NCBI GenBank assembly: GCA_016281495.1
Contig: JAEEIU010000046.1
Location: 62,001 to 126,000, forward strand
Direction of reading: 5' to 3'
DNA length: 64,000 nucleotides
Source: Treponema sp.
Lineage (GTDB): Bacteria; Spirochaetota; Spirochaetia; Treponematales; Treponemataceae
Part shown: positions 46,885 through 56,753 of the stretch, in pieces
How the letters are laid out: every line of letters starts with the position of its first letter
Position numbering within the stretch: the stretch's first letter is position 1
Translations under genes and position numbers: made by a program
Notes under the pieces: model-generated
What the model saw: only the letters and a program-made list of their open reading frames with translations
Databases searched by the model: none
What the model was told of the DNA's origin: nothing

Positions 46885-47628
46885 CTAATTTGAGTACAAG
46901 GCATCGGTTACGATTTTTTTATTAGCCTCGGCATCCGCGACTTTCTGGGCGCTTGGTTTTAGCTCGATTATCCTGTCATACACGGCTATGGCCTTCTCAT
47001 AGAGCATCGTGTCGTAATATGCACGTGCAAGAACAAACATTCCGTCCGTATCCTTTGTCTGAACTGACAGGAAATTCTCAAGATAAGGAATGGCCTTGTC
47101 GCTTTCTTCCAGGGCAAAGACATAAAGGACACCGATTCCGTACATGGCCCTGTAATACTTGGGATCTATGGCAAGAGCCCTCTGATATGACTCCTCTGAT
47201 ACACGCAGATAACGGAGCTTTATCTCCTGAGTTGTTCCCTGGGCATCCACATTCCAGTCTATGGTGCTGTTGGCGATATAACCTGCACAAACGGCCAGAT
47301 AAAAATAGAGGTTTGCGTTGTCGGGATAATATGAGACAGCCTTCTGGAAGCATTCGTAGGCCTGGGAGTACATTTCCTCGTCAAGATAGCGGGTTCCCAG
47401 GATTTTCCACCAGATTCCCTCCTGAGCCTGGGTTGTAACCAAGTCTATTGCCCGCCTGTCATATTTTTCTATGGCTTCCTTGAGTTCTTCCTTGGTTGTG
47501 GGAGAAGACACACCTTCCTCCATCTGCTGCATGCGTTTGATTGATTTATAGGTATCCCCGCAAGAAAGCAAAGTCATCGACATCATAATTGCCGAAACAA
47601 AAAAAACAATTGAAAGGCTCTTTTTCAT
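46885..47628 (-). CDS. TPR-repeat lipoprotein
   Basis: Lipobox-like MSMTLLSCGD; TPR units YSQAYECFQKAVSYYPDNANLYFYLAVC and SYQRALAIDPKYYRAMYGIGVLYV. Confidence 0.85.
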   Translation of the reverse strand: MKKSLSIVFFVSAIMMSMTLLSCGDTYKSIKRMQQMEEGVSSPTTKEELKEAIEKYDRRAIDLVTTQAQEGIWWKILGTRYLDEEMYSQAYECFQKAVSYYPDNANLYFYLAVCAGYIANSTIDWNVDAQGTTQEIKLRYLRVSEESYQRALAIDPKYYRAMYGIGVLYVFALEESDKAIPYLENFLSVQTKDTDGMFVLARAYYDTMLYEKAIAVYDRIIELKPSAQKVADAEANKKIVTDALYSN

Positions 47629-48545
47629 TTTTCTTCTCCTGAATGCCTGCTGTTATTCATATGCCCCGGGAAATAACCCCTGTGATATTCCCTGAGCTGC
47701 TCGTTGTCTATATGTGTGTAGATCTGTGTGGTTGACAGATCCGAATGTCCCAAAAGCTCCTGAACAGAACGCAAATCAGCACCGCCAGACAAAAGATGCG
47801 TAGCAAACGAATGCCTGAGCGTATGAACCTTGGCATGAACACCGCTTTTCTGTTCCAATGCCTGGAAGTTTTTCCATATTCCCTTTCTGGAAAGCATTTC
47901 ACCGCGGCAATTTACAAACACATAGGAAATCTGTCTTGATCCCACGATGTTCGGCCTCACCTCCGTAAGCCACTTCCTTAACCAGAATGACGCTTCCTCC
48001 CCAAATGGAACGATACGCTCCTTGTCTCCTTTTCCATGCACCATCAATATCCTCTCGTCAAAATGCACGTTGGAGACCAAAAGCCCGGATGCCTCGCTTA
48101 TACGAAGCCCACAGCTGTATATGAGCTCAAAAAGGGCCCTGTCCCTTATGCCAAGAGGCTTTGTCACGTCGATTACAGCCAAAAGCGAATCAACCTCGTC
48201 CACCGACAGGACAGAAGGTAAAATGCGAGATGCCTTTGGACGGTCCAGTTCAAGTGACAGGTTCTCCTGCCAGATTCCCTGACGCTTCAGGTATGCTCCA
48301 AAAGCCCTAAGAGCTGAAATGTCCTTCGCAAGGGTCTGTGAAGATGATCCGTTTTCTTTCCTCCATGCAAGGAAATAAATCATATTCTGCACCTGAACGT
48401 CAGATACATCAATTTCCTTGCTTTCAAGCCAGGACAAGAATTCCCTGCAGGAAATGCAGTAGGTCTCGGCGGAAAGTTCGGCTCGTCGTTCAACCAATAC
48501 AAGGTCATTGTAAAAACCCTGGATCAATTCAGGCATGGACTGCAA
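47625..48545 (-). CDS. xerD: Tyrosine recombinase, XerD-like
   Basis: SCGLRISEASGLL, VHTLRHSFATHLLSGGADLRSVQELLGHSDLSTTQIYTHI. Confidence 0.9.
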   Translation of the reverse strand: MQSMPELIQGFYNDLVLVERRAELSAETYCISCREFLSWLESKEIDVSDVQVQNMIYFLAWRKENGSSSQTLAKDISALRAFGAYLKRQGIWQENLSLELDRPKASRILPSVLSVDEVDSLLAVIDVTKPLGIRDRALFELIYSCGLRISEASGLLVSNVHFDERILMVHGKGDKERIVPFGEEASFWLRKWLTEVRPNIVGSRQISYVFVNCRGEMLSRKGIWKNFQALEQKSGVHAKVHTLRHSFATHLLSGGADLRSVQELLGHSDLSTTQIYTHIDNEQLREYHRGYFPGHMNNSRHSGEEK

Positions 48546-48555
48546 AACACACTTC

Positions 48556-49947
48556 CTAGTCGTCTAAAGTCAAGTCTATGTTACGCTTGAGTTCACCCAT
48601 CTTGTTGCGCCATACCGCAGGCTGAGTCAAATCATTCGGGTCACGTGTAAATGATGACGGCGGTTCATTTTTCATCCTGCGCTGACTGTTCATTGCATGC
48701 TTGAGTGAATCACCCAGAGAAACCTCTTCCTCCGGGGTTGTACCCATATCTGACAAAAGGGAGTCCGTATCACTATCATTGGCAAAAAGGGAATCTGTAT
48801 CAACAGAAACAGTGCTGAATTTACCGGTCAGCTCACTCTTCTCTTCTTTTGGTTCTGCTGGAGTTCCGTTTACAAGGCGCTCAAAATCATTGTATGACAT
48901 TACATTGCTTCTGGCCTTTCTTTCGTTTTCCTCTCTGGCCATGCGTGCCCTGTCTTCTTCCGTCGGCTCAAAACCTGTTGCAATAACCGTAACCGAAATC
49001 TTGTCTCCCATGCTTGGATCAAGAACCTGACCCCAGAACAGCTTGAGCCTTTCGTTGGCAGATGCCGTAATGTTCCGTATGATTTCCTCAACCTCAACCA
49101 TTCCAAGATCTTCTGCTGAGGTAATGTTGACGAGGATGTTGCTTGCACCGTCAATGTGGCGGTTTTCAAGCATAGGATTGGTGATTGCCTTCTGGGCGGC
49201 CTCGACTGCACGGTTTTCTCCCTCTGCAATACCGACACCAAGAATCGCGTCTCCCTGGTTTTTCATGACTGTCTTTACATCTGCAAAGTCGCAGTTTACT
49301 TCTCCAGGCTTTGTGATTATCTCCGTTATGCCCTGTACACCCTGACAAAGGACGTCATCTGCAAGCCTGAAAGACTGCCTGTAAGAAAGCTTTTTATCGT
49401 TGCCGACTATCTTCATTATCTGCTGATTGGGAATTATGATAAGGCTGTCCACGTGCTCGCGGAGTTTTTTAAGGCCATTCTTTGCGTATTCCATGCGGAT
49501 TGCGGCCTCAAATTCAAAAGGAGTGGTAACAACGGCTACCGTCAAAGCTCCCTGATCATGCGCTATCTGAGCGACAATAGGGGCAGAACCTGTTCCCGTA
49601 CCACCACCCATACCGGCCGTGATGATGACCATGTCTGCACCATTGACAACTTCTGCAATTTTATCTGAATCTTCCTTTGCGGCATTTTCTCCAACCTCAG
49701 GATTACCGCCTGCTCCAAGACCGCCTGTAAGCTGCTGACCTATCGGTATCCTGGTTTGAGCCTTGGACACTTGAAGAGCCTGCATATCTGTGTTCAAAAC
49801 GACAAATTCCACATCGCTGACACCGGCTTCCACCATTCTGTTGACGGCAGAAGAACCACCACCGCCACATCCGATGATTTTTATAACGGTTGGACTAGGT
49901 GCATGCAAAGCCGTTCCCGCATTTTTCTCCACAGACAATTCAATCAT
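48556..49947 (-). CDS. ftsZ: Cell division protein FtsZ
   Basis: [40 protein letters not shown]-terminal FtsA-binding-like [12 protein letters not shown]. Confidence 0.98.
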   Translation of the reverse strand: MIELSVEKNAGTALHAPSPTVIKIIGCGGGGSSAVNRMVEAGVSDVEFVVLNTDMQALQVSKAQTRIPIGQQLTGGLGAGGNPEVGENAAKEDSDKIAEVVNGADMVIITAGMGGGTGTGSAPIVAQIAHDQGALTVAVVTTPFEFEAAIRMEYAKNGLKKLREHVDSLIIIPNQQIMKIVGNDKKLSYRQSFRLADDVLCQGVQGITEIITKPGEVNCDFADVKTVMKNQGDAILGVGIAEGENRAVEAAQKAITNPMLENRHIDGASNILVNITSAEDLGMVEVEEIIRNITASANERLKLFWGQVLDPSMGDKISVTVIATGFEPTEEDRARMAREENERKARSNVMSYNDFERLVNGTPAEPKEEKSELTGKFSTVSVDTDSLFANDSDTDSLLSDMGTTPEEEVSLGDSLKHAMNSQRRMKNEPPSSFTRDPNDLTQPAVWRNKMGELKRNIDLTLDD

Positions 49948-49983
49948 ATTTCCTCCCAATCTTTATCCCATTTTTATAATTTA

Positions 49984-51255
49984 TCAAAAGAATTTCTTAA
50001 AGAAAGTCTTGAGCTTTGTTCCGATGCCTTCCGCAATCGAATTCTCATCATCTTTCTTGACCCTTACGCGCCGAGTTCTTTCCTTGCTTGCATTTTTCTT
50101 GTTGGCAAGCATAAGTCCCGTAACTGTAGCAAAATCACAGCTGCGGTAAAAATAACTGTTTGTATCCGGAAGACGGCCCATATCAGGACATTCACCGACC
50201 CTAACGGATGTGGTCCTCCATACATTCTGGGCAAGCTGAACGATGCCTGGCATCAGGGCTCCACCACCCGTCAGGACAATGCTTCCGTTAAGCTGCTTTA
50301 ATCCTGAATGCTTTACAACCGCACGCTTTACCATGGTCATGATTTCCTCCATGCGCGGCTGTATTATCTCGCAAAGTTCATATCGTGTGGTCTGCTCGGC
50401 CGGACGTGCTCCAATCTCGCGGATAATGACTTCCTCATCGGCTTCATTGCCTTCTATCCAGCAGCATCCTGAATTCACCTTGATCTGCTCTGCATCAGCA
50501 AAAGGAATGCCCTTAACCTGAACAATATCATTAGTGACAAAATTTCCGCCAACTGGAATTGAAGTGATATATGTCGGTGAGCCCTTGAAAATCACCATTA
50601 CATCAGTTGAATCCGCCCCCAAATCAATGAGGATGGATCCAAGTTCCATTTCCTCCTCATGAAGTGTTGCGATTGAAGCGGCAAGGGTCTTTAGCATTAC
50701 TCCATCAAGATTAAGGCCTGCCCTTTTTACGCAAAGATCAAGGTTTGAGCAGGCTGTTGTAGAAGCTGTAACTATATAAACTGAGACATCAAGTCGAACG
50801 CCAAGGCTTCCAACCGGTTCCTTGTAGCCAGGCAGTTCATCAATCTTATATTCCTGGGGAATTACATGAAGAGTCTGTTTTCCAAGCGGAATGACGATGG
50901 CACGGGCTGACTCAATCGCCCTGTCTTTTGTGTCCTCGGATATTTCCATCCGCCTGTTATGTCTTGTGGTATCTACTGCAACACCGGAAGAAGAGCTCCG
51001 CCCCTCTACCTGGGAACCTCCGATAGCTGTAAAAACAGAGGTTACTATTACACCCGCCATGAGTTCAGCGGCTTCGAGGGTTTCTTTGATTGCGGAGACT
51101 GCGGCGTCAATGTTGACAATAACCCCGTTGCGAAGTCCCTTAGACGGCTTTTTTGCCGCACCTATGACCTGCATACGGTTTTCTTCGTCAAGCTGCCCGA
51201 TCACACACCTTATAAAACTGGTGCCGATATCAAGCCCCACAACAATATTACTCAA
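49984..51255 (-). CDS. ftsA: Cell division protein FtsA
   Basis: VGLDIGTSFIRCVIGQ, LIDLGADSTDVMVIFKG, amphipathic C-terminus GIGTKLKTFFKKFF. Confidence 0.97.
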   Translation of the reverse strand: MSNIVVGLDIGTSFIRCVIGQLDEENRMQVIGAAKKPSKGLRNGVIVNIDAAVSAIKETLEAAELMAGVIVTSVFTAIGGSQVEGRSSSSGVAVDTTRHNRRMEISEDTKDRAIESARAIVIPLGKQTLHVIPQEYKIDELPGYKEPVGSLGVRLDVSVYIVTASTTACSNLDLCVKRAGLNLDGVMLKTLAASIATLHEEEMELGSILIDLGADSTDVMVIFKGSPTYITSIPVGGNFVTNDIVQVKGIPFADAEQIKVNSGCCWIEGNEADEEVIIREIGARPAEQTTRYELCEIIQPRMEEIMTMVKRAVVKHSGLKQLNGSIVLTGGGALMPGIVQLAQNVWRTTSVRVGECPDMGRLPDTNSYFYRSCDFATVTGLMLANKKNASKERTRRVRVKKDDENSIAEGIGTKLKTFFKKFF

Positions 51256-51268
51256 TTTATCCCCCGTT

Positions 51269-52120
51269 CTACTGCTTTCTGTATGAAACCGAACCGTAAC
51301 GCAAATCTATCTCGTAAACGTCAGGTTCAATCGAATTAACAACATCAAGCACCACCATCATATACTTTAATGCGTCTTCGTTCAAGGTGTTGTCAACCAA
51401 AACACGGACATGAGTATGAATCGGGTAAACGATAAGCTCATAATTGCCGAATTCCTTTGGAACCACCTGAATTTCTGAAATTGCCGCAAAATATTTCTGC
51501 GGAAGACGTCTGATTTCCGCAACATGCTCCATCAAGGTACGATAAACCGACGGAAGCCTCATTCCCTCCTGAATATTGTCGATCGGAAGGCCAGAAATAA
51601 GCGGGATGCTTGTGTCACGGACAACAGAAACAGTCTCTGACGTAAATAATACTCCATTTTGGTCAATTTGAACAGTCACTGGATGTCCTTCACTGTACAA
51701 AATCGTCTTTGCAACAGCTTCCCTTTCCTTTATGTCTATGGTTACCCTGTCCGGGAAATGCTTGTCCACTGTCACACGCTCAACCTCAGGCATGGAACCC
51801 ACGACAGAAACAGCCTTTGCAGTGTCAAACTGAATCCATGTGCTCCCGCCAAACTCGTTGACTTTTGCCTCAAGTTTTTCCATAGGTATCTTTCTTACAC
51901 CCGTAAACTGAATGTGAACGGTTGTAAAACCAGGTACAATTACCGTCATCACAAAAAGCTCCGCAAGAAGGAGGAATCCGATTACAATGACAAATACCTT
52001 CAGTATGGTAACTTTTTTGTCTTTCTTCACTTTGGTTTTCTTTGCTTTCACTTCCTTAGACCGCCTTGAAAAATCATCATATGCCGAAAAAGGAATATCC
52101 GTATACACTGCATCAGTCAT
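51269..52120 (-). CDS. ftsQ: Cell division protein FtsQ/DivIB (POTRA)
   Basis: Single TM plus POTRA-like VHIQFTGVRKIPMEKLEAKVNEFGGSTWIQFD..., VTIDIKEREAVAKT; synteny. Confidence 0.88.
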   Translation of the reverse strand: MTDAVYTDIPFSAYDDFSRRSKEVKAKKTKVKKDKKVTILKVFVIVIGFLLLAELFVMTVIVPGFTTVHIQFTGVRKIPMEKLEAKVNEFGGSTWIQFDTAKAVSVVGSMPEVERVTVDKHFPDRVTIDIKEREAVAKTILYSEGHPVTVQIDQNGVLFTSETVSVVRDTSIPLISGLPIDNIQEGMRLPSVYRTLMEHVAEIRRLPQKYFAAISEIQVVPKEFGNYELIVYPIHTHVRVLVDNTLNEDALKYMMVVLDVVNSIEPDVYEIDLRYGSVSYRKQ

Positions 52121-53339
52121 AGTTTTCTACCACCACTCCACCAATAGTCTCGAATTTTGAATTAGTTTTAGTATTATCTTCATATTCTGAAGTTATCTCA
52201 CCTTCATCTTCCGACGTATGCGAACAGTTCAAGATGAAACCGCACATGGCCATGGTCACCATAAGCGAAGTACCTCCCGAAGAAAAGAACGGAAGGGGAA
52301 TACCTGTTGTCGGCAGGAAACCGCATACAACCCCAATGTTGATGATTGACTGCAAGAGAATCATTGTCGTACATCCGAACGAACCGTAGCAGCAGAATCT
52401 GTTTGGAGTAGAAAAAGCGATTGAATAACCGCGCCATGAAAAGAACACAAGCAGTGCCAGATATACGCCCACACCAAGAAGTCCCATGGCATTGCACCAA
52501 CCGGCAAAAATATAGTCAGTCTGAATTTCCGGAATATGAATTGAAGTCAGGCCGCTTCCCATACCGTTGCCCCACAGGCCTCCGTTAACAATGGCACGTG
52601 CGGCAGCATTTCTCTGATATCCTATTGTAAGCTCATATTCATCAGGATGCAGATGGGAAATCAGGCGTTCGATTCGGTAAGGTTCCATTGCAATCAAAAG
52701 AAGCACACAGGGGATTGCAAGAATCACAAGCGGAACAAACCAGTTCATCTTTGCTCCGGAAACAAAAAACATGACTACACCGACAACAAAGATAAACAAG
52801 CCGGTAGAAAAATCCTTCTGTAGGAAAACCACTATGACAAAGGCAAAAAGCCCCAAGAGCGGATAAAGAAAATTCTTTTCCTCTTTATGAGTTCCGCCTA
52901 GATATTTTTCAAAAAGATTTGCCAGATAAAGGACGACTGCAAACTTGGCAAACTCAGACGGCTGGAATCCACCCACATGAGGAATTATTACCCAACGGGA
53001 TGCTCCGTGGCTTGTTGTACCGATTTTTGGAATAAGAGGGAAAAAGCACAAAATGAAAGTTCCCAAAACAAATACCGGAAGAATCTTCCTTATGAACTTT
53101 AATGGAACGATTGCAAAAAAGATAAGGCCTACAAAACTCACTGCTGAAAAAATAAGCTGTCTTGTGACAAAATAATACTTGTTTACAAAAAGACGTTCCG
53201 CAGTAGAAGGCGTGCAGACAAAAAGAGTAAAGATGCCCAAACCCCACAAAAGCAATACGGAAATCAAGAAGAACATGCTGTTTTTTTCATGGCTTTCTCC
53301 GGACAGACCGGGCTTGATCCTGAAGTTTGACATCAGCAT
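52113..53339 (-). CDS. ftsW: Cell division protein FtsW (SEDS family)
   Basis: Multi-TM; GGFQPSEFAKFAVVLYLA, GLWGNGMGSG, TDYIFAGWCNAMGLLG, TGIPLPFFSSGGTSL. Confidence 0.96.
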   Translation of the reverse strand: MLMSNFRIKPGLSGESHEKNSMFFLISVLLLWGLGIFTLFVCTPSTAERLFVNKYYFVTRQLIFSAVSFVGLIFFAIVPLKFIRKILPVFVLGTFILCFFPLIPKIGTTSHGASRWVIIPHVGGFQPSEFAKFAVVLYLANLFEKYLGGTHKEEKNFLYPLLGLFAFVIVVFLQKDFSTGLFIFVVGVVMFFVSGAKMNWFVPLVILAIPCVLLLIAMEPYRIERLISHLHPDEYELTIGYQRNAAARAIVNGGLWGNGMGSGLTSIHIPEIQTDYIFAGWCNAMGLLGVGVYLALLVFFSWRGYSIAFSTPNRFCCYGSFGCTTMILLQSIINIGVVCGFLPTTGIPLPFFSSGGTSLMVTMAMCGFILNCSHTSEDEGEITSEYEDNTKTNSKFETIGGVVVENYD

Positions 53340-54763
53340 TCCTCCTGAAGCAAAGGAGTAAGCCGTTCAAGCCTCATTCCACGTGAACCCTTGACGAGCA
53401 CACAAGTTGAATCAGGCATTGTCCTGCGTATGTCAGCGGCAACCTGGCTTACAGATTCATCACTTGAATCAGGATAATGTTTTGCATTAGCAGACGGATT
53501 TACAGAAACCAGCCGGTCATATGCGGCCTTCATTTCCGCACCAATAAAATAAAATGCATCGGCACCGGATTTTCCGCAAAGGGCTCCCGCACTACTATGG
53601 GCCTCAAAAGAAGCATCTCCCAATTCAAGCATGTCTCCAAGAACGAAAACCTTTTTCTCTTTTGTCTCAAGAGAAGAAATCAACTCTATGGCTTTTTCCA
53701 TTGAATCGGGATTGGCATTATAGCAGTCCTGAACAACAGTGTATTTTCCGTGCAAGACCTCACTGCGGCCGAATGCACCTTCCATTTTTTCAAGGCCAAC
53801 CTTTATCTCCATGGCGCTCACCCCAAGAAGGCGTGCTACAGCTACTGCACCAAGGGCATTTTTATAATTGTATGATCCCGGAAGCTTTATGCGGCATGCA
53901 ACACCGTCAACAGAGAACTCAGTCCCCTCAAGACCGTCATCCTTAATGAACTTGACATTCTTATCCATGCCCTCACCGTAGAACACGACATTACCGTCAA
54001 CTGAATCTGCAAGAAAATCAGCAAAGTCATCATCACGGGGAATAAAGGCTGTTCCAAAGCTGTTAAAATAATCGAAAACATGAGCCTTTTCCTCTGCTAT
54101 GGCCTGTCTGCTTCCAAGTATGCCGATATGGGCAGTTCCGATATTGGTTACCAGGGCAAAACGAGGCTTGAGCACAGACGCAATCTCTGCCATCTCATTC
54201 CTTCTGTTCATGCCCATTTCAAACAAACCGACCTTATGTCCTTCACGGATGGCAAAAACAGAAAGAGGAAGTCCAGTCTCGCTGTTAAGGTTTCCAGGAT
54301 TTGTAATTACATTGTATTTTTGTGCAAGAATTGAAGCGAGAATCTCTTTTGCTGTGGTTTTACCGGATGAACCAGTAACACCGATACGGATTAAGTCAGG
54401 AAAATGCTCTACATATCTTGCGGCGGCTTTCTGAAGTGCATGCATCGTATTTTCAACGGCAATAAAAAAAACGTTTGGATTTGATTTTGAAATCTCAGTA
54501 AAGAAATCTGGCCTCTTTTCCCAGGAAGACATGGCGATGAATACGGAAGACGCTCCTTTTTCCAGAGCCTGCGGTATGTAATCATGACCATCCTGCTTTT
54601 CTCCAAGAAGAGGAACAAAGAGAGTACCGGCTGTCACATTACGGCTGTCCGTCTGAACTCCCGTAAAGCAGAACTCTCCGGCACCAAGAACATGAACTCC
54701 TCCAGTTGACTCTAATACCTCTTCTAAAGTCAGCAATGACTTCCCACCATTATCCCCACTCAT
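53333..54763 (-). CDS. murF: UDP-MurNAc-pentapeptide ligase MurF
   Basis: TGSSGKTTAKEILASILAQKYNVITNPGNLNSETGLPLS, DCYNANPDSMEKAIE. Confidence 0.96.
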   Translation of the reverse strand: MSGDNGGKSLLTLEEVLESTGGVHVLGAGEFCFTGVQTDSRNVTAGTLFVPLLGEKQDGHDYIPQALEKGASSVFIAMSSWEKRPDFFTEISKSNPNVFFIAVENTMHALQKAAARYVEHFPDLIRIGVTGSSGKTTAKEILASILAQKYNVITNPGNLNSETGLPLSVFAIREGHKVGLFEMGMNRRNEMAEIASVLKPRFALVTNIGTAHIGILGSRQAIAEEKAHVFDYFNSFGTAFIPRDDDFADFLADSVDGNVVFYGEGMDKNVKFIKDDGLEGTEFSVDGVACRIKLPGSYNYKNALGAVAVARLLGVSAMEIKVGLEKMEGAFGRSEVLHGKYTVVQDCYNANPDSMEKAIELISSLETKEKKVFVLGDMLELGDASFEAHSSAGALCGKSGADAFYFIGAEMKAAYDRLVSVNPSANAKHYPDSSDESVSQVAADIRRTMPDSTCVLVKGSRGMRLERLTPLLQEEC

Positions 54764-55059
54764 TTGACCGTATCCTTCATTTCAACACGAATTATCTCAT
54801 CAGTCTCCGCTTTTCTCATTCCAAGTTCCTCCGAGGCAAGACGCTCAATCCTGTCTGCAGAAGAAAGCAGGCTTATGTCAGTTATAAGTTTTTTGTTCTC
54901 TTCTATCAATTCAGACTGTTTTTCCTCAAGGTCGATTACCTGATTCTTTAAGTCTGTATATTTACGGGCCTGAACTGCATCAATCATGAGCATGGCCGGG
55001 ATAGAAATGGCGGCAAGGCACACAAAGACAATTCTTACAATAAATCCCACTTTTGACAT
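54760..55059 (-). CDS. ftsL: FtsL-like septum protein
   Basis: N-terminal TM then short coiled coil (LKNQVIDLEEKQSELIEENKKL) and RIERLASEELGMRKAE; between rsmH and murF. Confidence 0.8.
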   Translation of the reverse strand: MSKVGFIVRIVFVCLAAISIPAMLMIDAVQARKYTDLKNQVIDLEEKQSELIEENKKLITDISLLSSADRIERLASEELGMRKAETDEIIRVEMKDTVK

Positions 55060-56045
55060 TACATCCCCTCCACACCCAAAAGGCGCATTTTGTCAGCATC
55101 CCGAATTTTTTTTACCACACGAAGTTTTGCGCTACGTGACGGCGAATTCTGCTTTACCTCATCCTCAGATGGCAGCACCGCTTTACGGGTTAAAATCTGT
55201 GCACATGGCGTTCCCCCACATTTACATACAGGAGCTTCAGGGGGGCAGACACATTGTTTTCCAAGGTTACGAAAATAATTCTTTACGATTCTGTCTTCCA
55301 GCGAATGGAACGTAATCACGCCCATTTTTCCGCCCTCTGCAAGCACATTAAAGGCATTGTGCAAGGCATCCGGCAGCCTCTTCAACTCAGAGTTAACCCT
55401 AATCCGAAGAGCCTGAAAAGTTCTGGTAGCGGGGTGTATTGGCCCGTACCTGTACTTTGACGGAACAGCATCGTAAATGATGTCTGCTAATGCTTTTGTA
55501 GAACTGATTTTGCCCGTACTGCGTGCTGAACAAATAGCCGACGCAATCCTGCGGGAGAATTTTTCATCCGAGTACAAGTAAATCATGTTCGAAAGTTCTT
55601 CTTCCGGCATGGTATTTACAACATCCCCGGCGCTTTCTCCCGCAGTTGGATTGAGCCGCATATCAAGTGCTTCATCATGTCGAAAAGAGAATCCCCTCCC
55701 ACTTCGCTCATAGTGAAATACACTAATACCTAAGTCAAACAAAATGAGGTCAGGACGTCGTTTTTCAGCTGGATATTCACGATAAAAATCATCGAACCAT
55801 CCGCTGTAAAAATCCATCCGGCTCCCAAATTGTGCAAGCCGTTCCCGGGCCCGTGCCTGAATGACGGGATCTGCATCTATACCTGTTACATGCAGACCTG
55901 AGTATTTGGAAAGAAAATTGAAAGAATGCCCACCCTCTCCCAGCGTTGAATCAACCATGAACGCATCTTTCTCATACGGCTCCCCAACCGGAGAAAGATA
56001 TTCAAGACATTCATTAAGCAACACTGGTGTATGAACGATTTCCAC
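55059..56045 (-). CDS. rsmH: 16S rRNA (cytosine-1402-N4) methyltransferase
   Basis: HTPVLLNECLEYL, VDSTLGEGGHSF, LILFDLGISVFHYERSGRGFSFRHDEALDMRL, VITFHSLEDRIVKNYFR. Confidence 0.97.
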   Translation of the reverse strand: MEIVHTPVLLNECLEYLSPVGEPYEKDAFMVDSTLGEGGHSFNFLSKYSGLHVTGIDADPVIQARARERLAQFGSRMDFYSGWFDDFYREYPAEKRRPDLILFDLGISVFHYERSGRGFSFRHDEALDMRLNPTAGESAGDVVNTMPEEELSNMIYLYSDEKFSRRIASAICSARSTGKISSTKALADIIYDAVPSKYRYGPIHPATRTFQALRIRVNSELKRLPDALHNAFNVLAEGGKMGVITFHSLEDRIVKNYFRNLGKQCVCPPEAPVCKCGGTPCAQILTRKAVLPSEDEVKQNSPSRSAKLRVVKKIRDADKMRLLGVEGM

Positions 56046-56157
56046 TCACTTCTCCCACCACTTTTAACGGCACTAGACCCCGACGGCCGTAAATTTTTTG
56101 CAACGTATCCCTGCGCTGCATCATTCTGTTCTCCCACCCAGACTCCTGGCAACAGAA

Positions 56158-56607
56158 TTACAAAAGTATGTCACGCATACTTTCAATTGCCTCCTGGACC
56201 GATGAAGCAGATTCTTCATCAAACTTCCTGAATACGGCAGCATCCCAGAGTTCCATATATTTGTTCATGCCAAATATAATGCACTCACCGCCGCATGACA
56301 GGGAAGCATAGTCCCGGAGAGTTTGAGGAATAGAAATTCGTCCTGACTTATCAAATTCAATTTTCTGAGCAGGTGCAATAAAGCGACGCATGACCAGACG
56401 TTTTTGATTATCAAAGATAGAAGCGGAACCCATTATCTTGTCGGTAAGGGCAGCCCATTCCTCGGTTGTAAAAAGCATGAGACAGTGATCAAGGCCCTGC
56501 GTAATGATGAGTTCATTCTGCTGCAAAACAGAACGCAACTTTGACGGAAAGGAACATCTGCCCTTGTCATCCAAAGTGTTGTTATACTCACCAATCAGCA
56601 TGTCCAT
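56158..56607 (-). CDS. mraZ: Transcriptional regulator MraZ
   Basis: MLIGEYNNTLDDKGRCSFPSKLR, AQKIEFDKSGRISIPQTLRDYASL. Start at 56607 or 56601. Confidence 0.93.
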   Translation of the reverse strand: MDMLIGEYNNTLDDKGRCSFPSKLRSVLQQNELIITQGLDHCLMLFTTEEWAALTDKIMGSASIFDNQKRLVMRRFIAPAQKIEFDKSGRISIPQTLRDYASLSCGGECIIFGMNKYMELWDAAVFRKFDEESASSVQEAIESMRDILL

Positions 56608-56643
56608 GCCACTACTCACCACTTTTCCCCACTATTTCCCACT
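56605..56643 (-). promoter_or_regulatory. MraZ-box: TGGN direct repeats with 10-bp period
   Basis: Minus strand TGGGAaatagTGGGGaaaagTGGTGagtagTGGCA immediately before/over the mraZ start. Confidence 0.75.
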
Positions 56644-56651
56644 TATCTATC

Positions 56652-56679
56652 ATTTTACCCCTTTTTTAGATTAAGTCAA
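56652..56679 (-). promoter_or_regulatory. Promoter of the mraZ-dcw operon
   Basis: Minus strand TTGACT (56679-56674), 16 nt, TAAAAT (56657-56652). Confidence 0.6.
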
Positions 56680-56718
56680 TAAAAAAATTTACCGATAATA
56701 AATTTTTTTCAAAACTTC

Positions 56719-56747
56719 TTGATTTTTTACCTCTAAAATTGTATAGT
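56719..56747 (+). promoter_or_regulatory. Promoter of the 56754 ORF, leaderless geometry
   Basis: TTGATT, 17 nt, TATAGT (56742-56747), taaatt, ATG 56754. Confidence 0.65.
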
Positions 56748-56753
56748 TAAATT

